From: an uncultured Oscillospiraceae bacterium
GTDB lineage: Bacteria > Bacillota > Clostridia > Oscillospirales > Oscillospiraceae
Reading direction: 5' to 3'
Assembly (NCBI GenBank): GCA_905233785.1
Contig: CAJOCV010000024.1
Coordinates: forward strand, 5,117 to 19,676
DNA: 14,560 nucleotides
Part shown: positions 1 to 6,148 of the stretch, one piece after another
Layout of the letters: the number at the start of each line of letters is the position of its first letter
Position numbering within the stretch: position 1 is the first letter of the stretch
The notes under the pieces: generated by a model
Seen by the model: only the letters and a program-made list of their open reading frames with translations
Told to the model about the DNA's origin: nothing
Database searches by the model: none
Program-made: the position numbers and the translations under genes

Positions 1-59
1 CCGAGCTCTGCGAGGCCTCGCGCCGACCAACCGAAGGGCGATAAGCGCGAGTATCCCCC

Positions 60-97
60 TAACTGTTCAGTCCCCTCGCATGGGGACTGAACAGTTA
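60..97. terminator. Perfect 16-bp inverted repeat, probable bidirectional terminator
   Basis: The arms at 60-75 and 82-97 are perfectly complementary and enclose a 6-base loop. The repeat lies just past the stop of the leftward esterase gene, where a terminator is expected. It has no T-run on either side, so it is not a textbook Rho-independent terminator and could instead be a transcript-end stabiliser or a protein-binding palindrome. Confidence 0.5.
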
Positions 98-108
98 CGG
101 TATTCGTA

Positions 109-834
109 TCATATCCCGGCAGCCCAGACAAGCGCCGGCAAAAGACTTGTTTTCCAGAACGCCCAGTCGTGCAGGCCGGGACGCTCCGCTGCCTGAACGG
201 AAAATCCCTGCTTTTCCGCTTCCCGGACAAAGCTGCGGTTGGCTTCCCGGAACCAGTCCTGATCGCCCCAGGCGAGATACAGCGCGCTCTTCGCGGCATC
301 CTGCGCAAGCAGCGCCTCCCATTGCGCCTCCGGCCGCGCAGCGGCGGCGCGCAGGTCGCCGGGCGGCGAGAGCTGACAGATGCGGAAAAGCTGAGAGGCT
401 TTTTTCAAATCCAGCGCGCCGGAGAGACTGAAGGCGGCGGCAAAGCGATCCTTCTCGCTGAGCGCAAGGCTCACGGCGCCGAAGCCGCCCATGGAGATTC
501 CGCCGACGGCGTTGGATTCGCGCCCGGGCGAAACACCGCTGCGCTCCTGCGCGGCGGGGAGCAGCTCCTCGAGCAGGGCCGAACGGGCGTTCCGCCCCGG
601 CCCCCAATCCAGATAGAAGCTGTTGCCCAGTGCGGGCAGCAGGATGGCAAGCTGCAGCCTTTCGGCAGCAGGGTAGAGATCAACCGCGTTCAGAATGGTT
701 TCCGGCGTATCCTCCGCGCCGTGCAGCAGCGTCAGCAGACGGCGGGGCGGGGTGGTCTCCGACGGCAGGACCAACAGCGCGCGCACGCCGCTGCGGAGAA
801 AGCGGGACTCCATTTGAAAAGAGAGCGTTGCCAT
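109..834 (-). CDS. Esterase-D-like alpha/beta hydrolase
   Basis: A 241-residue cytoplasmic hydrolase, probably cleaving small acyl esters. It has the esterase-family nucleophile motif GISMGG with Ser114, an early LLHGAED segment that fits the oxyanion-hole loop, a probable acid residue in WGDQDW (Asp193), and a catalytic His222 in LHDW. No signal peptide or membrane segment is visible. A longer in-frame start exists at 966, but the start at 834 is chosen because AGGAGG sits 10 bases ahead of it and the homologous fold begins there; the extra 44 residues would be translated promoter DNA. The gene is transcribed away from the large operon and shares its intergenic region, so it may deacylate a related substrate, but that is only a guess from position. 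The exact substrate is unknown. Confidence 0.85.
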   Translation of the reverse strand: MATLSFQMESRFLRSGVRALLVLPSETTPPRRLLTLLHGAEDTPETILNAVDLYPAAERLQLAILLPALGNSFYLDWGPGRNARSALLEELLPAAQERSGVSPGRESNAVGGISMGGFGAVSLALSEKDRFAAAFSLSGALDLKKASQLFRICQLSPPGDLRAAAARPEAQWEALLAQDAAKSALYLAWGDQDWFREANRSFVREAEKQGFSVQAAERPGLHDWAFWKTSLLPALVWAAGI

Positions 835-844
835 TGGCAGACTG

Positions 845-850
845 CCTCCT
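845..850 (-). promoter_or_regulatory. Ribosome binding site fixing the esterase start
   Basis: On the minus strand this reads AGGAGG, 10 bases before the ATG at 834. It supports the shorter esterase reading over the longer open frame starting at 966. No convincing -10/-35 pair for the esterase was found in the intergenic region. Confidence 0.7.
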
Positions 851-900
851 TGAATTTGTCTGACTTGAACAAAAGAAAAGATGGAATTTTTAACCCATGA

Positions 901-916
901 AGTGACAAGTGTCACT
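901..916. promoter_or_regulatory. CRP/FNR-type operator palindrome
   Basis: The 16-base palindrome AGTGACAAGTGTCACT has two perfectly complementary 7-base arms around a central 2-base spacer. It contains GTGA-N6-TCAC, the core of binding sites of the CRP/FNR superfamily (E. coli CRP consensus TGTGA-N6-TCACA). Its centre lies between 908 and 909. If transcription starts about 7 bases after the -10 box (near 950), the centre is at -41.5, the classic class II activator position. It could also serve the divergent esterase. The cognate regulator is not in the window. Confidence 0.6.
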
Positions 917-937
917 ACAAAGGCCTCGTCTCTTTTA

Positions 938-943
938 TATAAT
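938..943 (+). promoter_or_regulatory. -10 box of the main operon promoter
   Basis: A perfect TATAAT lies 60 bases before the start codon of the first operon gene. The -35 position 17 bases upstream (915-920, CTACAA) is poor and overlaps the edge of the palindrome, which is what an activator-dependent promoter looks like. The predicted untranslated leader is about 54 bases and shows no riboswitch-like folding. Confidence 0.65.
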
Positions 944-1003
944 AGAATTGTCAAAAAAGCAACCAATACTTCCCTACCAACACATTAAAGGAGGACCCCC
1001 TAC

Positions 1004-1954
1004 ATGAGCTACAAAATCATGGGCATCACCGCCGGACGAAAGAACAGCAACAGCGAGATCCTGCTGAAAGCTGCCCTGATGGCCTGCGAGGAGCAGGGCG
1101 CCGAAGTCCGCATGATCAATCTGCGCGACTTCAACATTCTCGACTGCAGCGGCTGCACCGCCTGCACCGAGGCCATGGCCCAGGGCAAGTACGTGGGCTG
1201 CACGCTGGAGAAAAAGGACGACAAGAAAAAGATCATGGACGTGATGCTCGACCAGGACGCGATCATCGTCTCCGTCCCGACCTACGATCTCATGCCCGCC
1301 TCTCCCTATCTCAAGTTTGCGCAGCGCAGTTTGAGCTATGAGACCTCCTTCCTCGAACACATCGGCGTCATCGAGCACAAGGACCGCGTGGCCGGCCTGA
1401 TCTCTGTCGGCGGCTCCACCCGCTCCTGGCAGGCCATGGCTCTGGAGGGCCTGCAGGCCACCATGTTCACCACCGACTTCAAGGTCGTCGATATGCTGCT
1501 GGCGACCCGCGTGCCCGCCCGGATGCAGTGCCTTGCCGACGACGAGCTGCTCGCCCGCGCCCGCAAGATGGGCCAGAACATCATGAAGGCCGTTGCCACC
1601 CCGCCCGAAGAGCGCGGCTGGCTGGGTGAGGAAGACATGGGCTGGTGCCCGAACTGCCACTCCAATCTGCTGGCGCTGGGCGAAGTGCAGTGGGACGGCA
1701 CTTTCTATCCGATCGAGTGTGCGGTCTGCGGCGCCGGCGGCACGCTGGAGAAGACCGAGGACGGCAAGTGGAAATTCGTCATTCAGTCCGACGGCCTGCT
1801 GAAGGACCGCACCACCGTGAAGGGTCGCGCGCTGCACCTCGACGAGATCGGCGAGACGCAGATCGGCCTGTTCCGCAGCCCCGAGAAGCAGGCGAAGATC
1901 GCCGAGCGCAAGGGCATGTTCATCGAAAAGAAATTCAAGGGCCTCGACGACTGA
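1004..1954 (+). CDS. Iron-sulfur-flavoprotein-like flavodoxin/FMN reductase with C-terminal zinc ribbon
   Basis: A 316-residue protein, first in the operon, with an AAAGGAGG ribosome site. Residues 1-195 have the flavodoxin-like NAD(P)H-dependent FMN reductase fold: a GITAGRKNSNSE phosphate-binding start, and a SVPTYDLMPASPYLKF segment that in this family contacts the flavin ring. Cysteines 48, 51, 54 and 66 (CSGCTAC then a later Cys) resemble the compact 4Fe-4S motif of archaeal and clostridial iron-sulfur flavoproteins, although the last gap is longer than usual. A C-terminal part is unusual: CPNC at 215-218 and CAVC at 239-242 form a zinc-ribbon knuckle pair, followed by about 70 residues I do not recognise. 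It probably moves one or two electrons between a reduced carrier and a partner in the same pathway. It has no signal peptide. An adjacent zinc-ribbon protein (the DUF35 protein) suggests a shared complex. Confidence 0.8.
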   Translation: MSYKIMGITAGRKNSNSEILLKAALMACEEQGAEVRMINLRDFNILDCSGCTACTEAMAQGKYVGCTLEKKDDKKKIMDVMLDQDAIIVSVPTYDLMPASPYLKFAQRSLSYETSFLEHIGVIEHKDRVAGLISVGGSTRSWQAMALEGLQATMFTTDFKVVDMLLATRVPARMQCLADDELLARARKMGQNIMKAVATPPEERGWLGEEDMGWCPNCHSNLLALGEVQWDGTFYPIECAVCGAGGTLEKTEDGKWKFVIQSDGLLKDRTTVKGRALHLDEIGETQIGLFRSPEKQAKIAERKGMFIEKKFKGLDD

Positions 1955-1969
1955 AAAGGAGCGGGAACG

Positions 1970-3265
1970 ATGAATCAGACGAAGGTGAATCCCTACAGAC
2001 GCAGCGTATCCATCATCGGTGTGGGCTGCACGCCGTTCATGTACACGGTGGACAAGGAAGAGACCAACGGCCTGACCGAGGGCGAGCTGTTCGGCTATGC
2101 CGCGCTCAAAGCCATGGAGGACGCCGGGGTCAATCCGCAGGACGTGGACTTCTACTTCCACGGCGAGGCCAGCCCTCTCAACGGCTCCAACTATCTCACT
2201 CCCAACATCCATGTCACCAACTGGTTCGGCATGAAGGGCAAGGCCAGCATCCACCACTCCGAGGCCTGCTGCACCGGTTACTACGCGGTGGAGGAGGCGG
2301 TCAACGCCGTGGCCTCCGGCAAGTACAACTGCGTGCTGTCCGGCTGCGTCGAGTTCGGCGACAGCCTGGCGGTACCCAATCACCCCTATAAGCGCGAAAA
2401 GATGACCATGGACAAGTTCCTGCAGACCACCGCCTGGCTCTATGACCGCGCCTACACCCGCAGCCTCATGGCCGGGCAGGAGCTGATCTACGACGATGCG
2501 GCTGAGTGGTACAAGCGCACCCGCGGCCTCACCGACGAGCAGATGGACGACACCCTGAACTGGATGTGCATCAACAACCGCCGCAACGCCTCGAAAAACC
2601 CCCTCGCCATCGAGCGCAAGACTTACGAGGAGTATGCGAAGGAAGCGGGCTATGACAATGTCATGGACTATATGCGCTCTCCCTACAACCCCAAGATGGG
2701 CGACTTCCTGCGTGCCGGCGGCCTGGAGCTCAAGTGCGACGGCGCCGCGGCCGTAGTCGTCTGCGCCACGGAACTGGTGGACAAGTACATGGGCAACAAG
2801 AGCCACAAGCCCATCGAGGTCCTGGGCATCGGCTGCGCGGCCTGTGAGGCCACCACGCCGCACTTTGAGGTGCGGGCAACCGAGGAGGCCGTGCGGCAGG
2901 TCTATGAGGTCACCGGCGTCAAGCCCGAGGAGATCGACATTTTCTACGCCAACGACTTTATCATCACCTCCCACCTGGTCGCCGCCGAGATCGCGGGCTA
3001 TCTGCCCTACGGCGAGGGCTGGAAATACATCTGCGAGGGCCGCACCGCCTACGACGGCGACAAGCCCATCAACACCAACGGCGGGCGGACTTCCTTCGGT
3101 CACGCCCACGCGGCCTCCGGTCTGGCCGACCTCTACGAGGCCGTGCACCAGATGCGCGGCGAGGCCGGCGAAGGCCAGGTGAAGAAGCTGCCGAAGACCG
3201 CGATGCTGCGCGGCTACGGCGGCGCGCAGAACATCTGCACCTACATTATTCGGACCAAGGACTGA
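1970..3265 (+). CDS. SCP2-type thiolase-family protein (acyl transferase or carbon-carbon lyase)
   Basis: A 431-residue thiolase-fold protein with an AAGGAG ribosome site, 15 bases after the previous stop. It starts with the family-typical SIIGVGCTPF strand. The nucleophile is probably Cys100 in EACCTG. NDF at 328-330 aligns with the HDAF/NEAF loop, and NGG-GHAHAASG at 370-384 carries the conserved His378. The C-terminal CxG motif of degradative and biosynthetic thiolases is missing; RGYGGAQN occupies that place, as in SCP2-like thiolases that pair with DUF35 proteins. Such pairs include archaeal acetoacetyl-CoA thiolase complexes, steroid side-chain aldolases and the PhlC-PhlB acyltransferase. 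The next gene is a DUF35 protein, so a two-protein complex is very likely. Whether it condenses, cleaves or transfers an acyl group, and whether CoA or the neighbouring carrier protein accepts it, is not visible. Confidence 0.85.
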   Translation: MNQTKVNPYRRSVSIIGVGCTPFMYTVDKEETNGLTEGELFGYAALKAMEDAGVNPQDVDFYFHGEASPLNGSNYLTPNIHVTNWFGMKGKASIHHSEACCTGYYAVEEAVNAVASGKYNCVLSGCVEFGDSLAVPNHPYKREKMTMDKFLQTTAWLYDRAYTRSLMAGQELIYDDAAEWYKRTRGLTDEQMDDTLNWMCINNRRNASKNPLAIERKTYEEYAKEAGYDNVMDYMRSPYNPKMGDFLRAGGLELKCDGAAAVVVCATELVDKYMGNKSHKPIEVLGIGCAACEATTPHFEVRATEEAVRQVYEVTGVKPEEIDIFYANDFIITSHLVAAEIAGYLPYGEGWKYICEGRTAYDGDKPINTNGGRTSFGHAHAASGLADLYEAVHQMRGEAGEGQVKKLPKTAMLRGYGGAQNICTYIIRTKD

Positions 3266-3279
3266 GGGGAGGAAACGAA

Positions 3280-3696
3280 ATGGCGATCAAGCTTGAAAAA
3301 GTCGTAGAGACCTTCTACGAGAACCTGGAAAAGGGAAAGATCACCGGCAAGAAGTGCACGAAGTGCGGCGCGGTGGAGTTTCCCCCGGTCTACGCCTGCA
3401 ACTCCTGCGGCTGCTGGGACATGGAATGGGTGGAGATCAGCGGCAACGCAAAGCTCCATTCCATCGTGATGCCCGCACCGCTGTCCAACAAGCCCGAGTA
3501 TAAGGCGATCGGCAAGTTCGCCTACGGCGAAGTGGAACTGGAGGAGGGCAGCCGCCTCAACGCGGTGGTGCGCGGCATCAACAAGAAAAAACGCAGGGAG
3601 ATCCTGGAGGCGGGCAAGCTGCCCGTGCCGGTCAAGGCGGCCATCTACCAGCGCGACGGCTTCAAAACCGTGGTCTTTGATCTGGTCGAAGAATAA
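3280..3696 (+). CDS. DUF35 OB-fold protein with rubredoxin-like zinc ribbon, thiolase partner
   Basis: A 138-residue protein preceded by GGGGAGG, 14 bases after the thiolase stop. An N-terminal helix is followed by a zinc ribbon with Cys26, Cys29, Cys40 and Cys43 (CTKC, CNSC), then an OB-fold with FAYGEVELEEG in its middle. This is the standard arrangement of the DUF35 family (Pfam OB_aCoA_assoc), whose members sit next to SCP2-type thiolases and in known structures bridge the active site or bind the CoA pantetheine arm. Here it most likely forms a complex with the thiolase encoded just before it. Its length is normal and all zinc ligands are present. It has no catalytic residues of its own that I can point to. 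Confidence 0.88.
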   Translation: MAIKLEKVVETFYENLEKGKITGKKCTKCGAVEFPPVYACNSCGCWDMEWVEISGNAKLHSIVMPAPLSNKPEYKAIGKFAYGEVELEEGSRLNAVVRGINKKKRREILEAGKLPVPVKAAIYQRDGFKTVVFDLVEE

Positions 3697-3724
3697 TCAA
3701 ATACACTGTCAGGAGGAACACATC

Positions 3725-3964
3725 ATGGATAGAAAAGAACTCGAGAGCAAGATCCTGGAGCTGGTTGCCATCTCCTACAAGAAGAACGTGGAAGAGCTGA
3801 GCCTGGAGACCAGCTTCAAGAACGATCTGGGCGGGGCCTCCGTGCAGATGGTCGCCCTGGTGGCTGAGATTGAGAACGAGACCGACGCCTGCATCACGCT
3901 GCAGGACGCCGCGGCCTGCGAGACCATCGGCGACCTGGTCGATACCGTCGAAAACGAACTCTAA
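3725..3964 (+). CDS. Divergent acyl carrier protein
   Basis: A 79-residue acidic helical protein of acyl carrier type. The start at 3725 is chosen over an in-frame ATG at 3677 because AGGAGG lies at 3711-3716 and the longer form would overlap the previous gene and add 16 unrelated residues. The segment FKNDLGGASVQMVALVAEIE aligns with the carrier-protein helix II start, so Ser39 would carry the phosphopantetheine arm. The near-invariant Asp before that Ser (DSL) is Ala here, which is odd because this Asp helps the transferase dock. The gene sits between the thiolase/DUF35 pair and the phosphotransacetylase rather than with fatty-acid genes, so this carrier probably serves the operon's own pathway. 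A phosphopantetheinyl transferase is encoded about 8.5 kb downstream. If Ser39 is not modified it could instead be a scaffold subunit. Confidence 0.82.
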   Translation: MDRKELESKILELVAISYKKNVEELSLETSFKNDLGGASVQMVALVAEIENETDACITLQDAAACETIGDLVDTVENEL

Positions 3965-3970
3965 TACAGT

Positions 3971-4003
3971 AAGCCGGGCAGATCCATGCGCTGCCCGGCT
4001 TTT
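3971..4003 (+). terminator. Internal Rho-independent terminator or attenuator
   Basis: Arms AGCCGGGCAG (3972-3981) and CTGCCCGGCT (3991-4000) pair perfectly with a 9-base loop; one more A-T pair is possible, and TTTT ends the structure at 4000-4003. It lies between the carrier protein stop and the phosphotransacetylase ribosome site, inside an otherwise continuous operon. It should lower expression of the downstream genes relative to the first four, or mark a 3' end that protects the first four. Confidence 0.7.
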
Positions 4004-4015
4004 CAGGAGATTGCT

Positions 4016-5020
4016 ATGAATATTTTGGATACGATCTACGCCAAGGCGAAGGAAAATCCCCAGAAGGTGGCCTTCCCGGAGGCTGCCAACGAGAAAATGA
4101 TGCAGGCCGCCTTTGAGGCCGGGCGCGACGGGTATATTTACCCTGTTCTGGTGGGCGACGCGGAGGAGCTGCGCGCCCTCGCCGCCGAGCGGGGCTATGA
4201 CGAGTCGGTGTTTACCTTCGTCGACCTGAACGACGAGGAGTACAAAAACAGGATCATTGCCGCCTATGTGGCGCTGGAGGACACGCGTCTGAAGGAAAAA
4301 GCGCTGGCGCGCCGGATGCAGAACCCCCTGTATTATGCGATGGCCATGCAGAAGGTGGGCGAGGTCGCCGTCACCTTTGCGGGCATCGACAACACCACCG
4401 GCGACGTGCTGCTGGCGGGCCAGATGATGATCGGTCTCAAGCCGGACATCAGCACCGTGTCCAGCATCGGCCTGTGCGACATCCCGGGCTTTGAAGGCAG
4501 CGAGGGCTCGCTGCTCGCCATCGGCGACAGCGCCGTCTGCACAAACCCCAACGCGGAGCAGCTGGCGGACATCGGCATCTCCGCCTGTGAGACCGTGGAG
4601 AGCCTGCTGGGCTGGGAGCCGCGCTGCGCCTTCGTCTGCTACTCCACCCTCGGCAGCGGCCAGGGCGAGCTCATCGACAAGGTCACCGAGGCCGTGAAGA
4701 TCGCGCAGGAAAAGCGTCCCGACCTCGCCATCGACGGCGAGTTCCAGTTTGACGCCGCGATCAGCCCTGCTGTGGCCGCCAAGAAGGTCAAGCGCGAGAG
4801 CAAGGTGGCGGGCCGCGCCAACGTGGTCATCTGGCCCGACCTGAACGTCGGCAACGTGGCGGTGAAGCTGATTCAGCAGTTCGGCCATGCCGACGCCTAC
4901 GGCCCGATGCTGCAGGGCTTCAACAGCGTCGTCTGCGACTGCTCGCGCGGCGCGCCCGTGTCGGAAATCAAAGGCAATATCATCATCTCTGCCGTCCGCG
5001 CGGCCGGGATGAAAAAGTAA
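4016..5020 (+). CDS. pta: Phosphate acetyltransferase/acyltransferase
   Basis: A 334-residue enzyme that exchanges an acyl group between a thiol carrier (CoA in the family) and phosphate. The start at 4016 has AGGAGA five bases upstream; an earlier in-frame ATG at 3986 lies in the terminator loop and is rejected. Family signatures are clear: FPEA near residue 20, TTGDVL at 127-132, NPNAEQLADI at 177-186, DGEFQFDAA at 240-248, AGRANVVIWPDLN at 265-277 and SRG at 310-312. These and the length fit phosphotransacetylase better than classical phosphotransbutyrylase. The position equivalent to the catalytic Asp316 of the Methanosarcina enzyme (recalled alignment) holds Glu317, a conservative change that may reflect another acyl group. 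The next gene is butyrate kinase, so the product acyl phosphate is probably used to make ATP. Substrate chain length is not visible. Confidence 0.87.
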   Translation: MNILDTIYAKAKENPQKVAFPEAANEKMMQAAFEAGRDGYIYPVLVGDAEELRALAAERGYDESVFTFVDLNDEEYKNRIIAAYVALEDTRLKEKALARRMQNPLYYAMAMQKVGEVAVTFAGIDNTTGDVLLAGQMMIGLKPDISTVSSIGLCDIPGFEGSEGSLLAIGDSAVCTNPNAEQLADIGISACETVESLLGWEPRCAFVCYSTLGSGQGELIDKVTEAVKIAQEKRPDLAIDGEFQFDAAISPAVAAKKVKRESKVAGRANVVIWPDLNVGNVAVKLIQQFGHADAYGPMLQGFNSVVCDCSRGAPVSEIKGNIIISAVRAAGMKK

Positions 5021-5038
5021 AGGGGAGGGGATCGGAGC

Positions 5039-6148
5039 ATGAGTATTCGCGTTTTCGCCGTCAACCCCGGTTCCACTTCTACCAAAATCGCGCTTTTCGA
5101 GGACGAAAAGTGCCTGTTCTCCAAAAACGTGGCCCATGATGCGGCGGAGCTGGCCAAGTATTCCGATATGCCCGCGCAGCTCCCGTACCGCCGGGACATG
5201 ATCCTGCGCCTGCTGGAGGAAAACGGCGTCACGCTCGAGGGCGTGGACGTCTTCGTGGGACGCGGCGGCGGCCTTGTGAATATCGAAGGCGGCGTCTACG
5301 ACATCAACGAAACCGTTTTGGAGCATGCGCGCACCTGCGCCAACGGCGTCGTCCACCCGGCGACGCTGGGGCCGCAGCTGGCCGACGAGTTTGCCCGCCG
5401 CTTCGGCGGCAAGGCTATGGTCGTGAACCCGCCCGATACGGACGAACTGCAGGATCTGGCCCGCATGACCGGGATCAAGGGCGTCTACCGCACCGTCCAT
5501 CTGCACGCCCTGAACCTCAAGGAGACCGCCATCCACCATAGCAAAGAGATCGGCAAGCGCTATGAGGACTGCAATTATATTGTCTGCCACATCGGCGGCG
5601 GCATCTCCGTCTCCGCCCACCGCAAGGGCAAAATGGTGGACGGGAACGACATCGTCGGCGGCGAAGGCCCCATGGCTCCGACCCGCTGCGGCAGCGTACC
5701 CGTTTACGGACTGCTCGACTACATGGAGCGGGAGCACGCGGATATCAAAGCCCTGCGCAATCTCGCCACCCGTACCGGCGGCTTTGTGAACCACATCGGC
5801 ATCTCCGACGCGGTGGAACTGACCCGCCGTGCCGCCGAGGGCGACCGATACGCAGAAATGCTCTGGAACACGATGATCTACCAGATCGAGAAGGCCATCG
5901 GCGCGATGGCGGCGGTCCTGCACGGGAAGGTCGACGGCATCCTGCTGGGCGGCGGCATGGTGCACAACCCCGATCTGGTCCGCCAGATCACCGAGACCTG
6001 CGGCTGGATCGCACCGGTCACGGCCTATCCGGGCGAATTCGAAATGGAGGCTATGGCCGCTGGCGCCATTCGCGTCCTCAAGGGCGAGGAAGCGCTGAAA
6101 ACCTACACCGGTGAAAAGGTCTTTGAGGCCTTTGATTTTGCAAGATGA
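5039..6148 (+). CDS. buk: Butyrate kinase
   Basis: A 369-residue cytoplasmic acyl-phosphate kinase of the acetate/butyrate kinase (ASKHA) family, converting acyl phosphate plus ADP to the free acid plus ATP. The N-terminal NPGSTSTK at 9-16, GRGGG near 80, HIGGGIS in the middle and the late LGGGMVHN are typical for the butyrate/branched-chain kinase subfamily. Length is close to that of known Buk enzymes. It follows the phosphotransacetylase by 18 bases, with GGGGAGGGG and GGAG upstream, and its stop overlaps the transporter start (ATGA). The pair is the energy-conserving end of the pathway. The family accepts butyrate, isobutyrate, valerate and similar acids, so the name does not prove that butyrate is the product. 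Confidence 0.93.
   Translation: MSIRVFAVNPGSTSTKIALFEDEKCLFSKNVAHDAAELAKYSDMPAQLPYRRDMILRLLEENGVTLEGVDVFVGRGGGLVNIEGGVYDINETVLEHARTCANGVVHPATLGPQLADEFARRFGGKAMVVNPPDTDELQDLARMTGIKGVYRTVHLHALNLKETAIHHSKEIGKRYEDCNYIVCHIGGGISVSAHRKGKMVDGNDIVGGEGPMAPTRCGSVPVYGLLDYMEREHADIKALRNLATRTGGFVNHIGISDAVELTRRAAEGDRYAEMLWNTMIYQIEKAIGAMAAVLHGKVDGILLGGGMVHNPDLVRQITETCGWIAPVTAYPGEFEMEAMAAGAIRVLKGEEALKTYTGEKVFEAFDFAR

Noticed and set aside
3..44. C-terminal end of a rightward gene (13 codons then TAA)
   Set aside because: Too short to recognise; other frames on both strands are also open, so no gene can be claimed, although a converging gene would explain the hairpin at 60-97.
835..966. N-terminal extension of the esterase to a start at 966
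   Set aside because: The extension would translate across the promoter, the palindrome and the -10 box of the operon; AGGAGG before 834 gives a better start.
974..3148. Long open frame on the minus strand opposite the flavodoxin and thiolase genes (and similar ones at 3662-6163, 7187-9553, 9442-12489)
   Set aside because: These are mirror frames of GC-rich genes: repetitive Val/Ala/Gly/His/Asp composition, no ribosome sites, no family motifs, and full overlap with well-supported genes.
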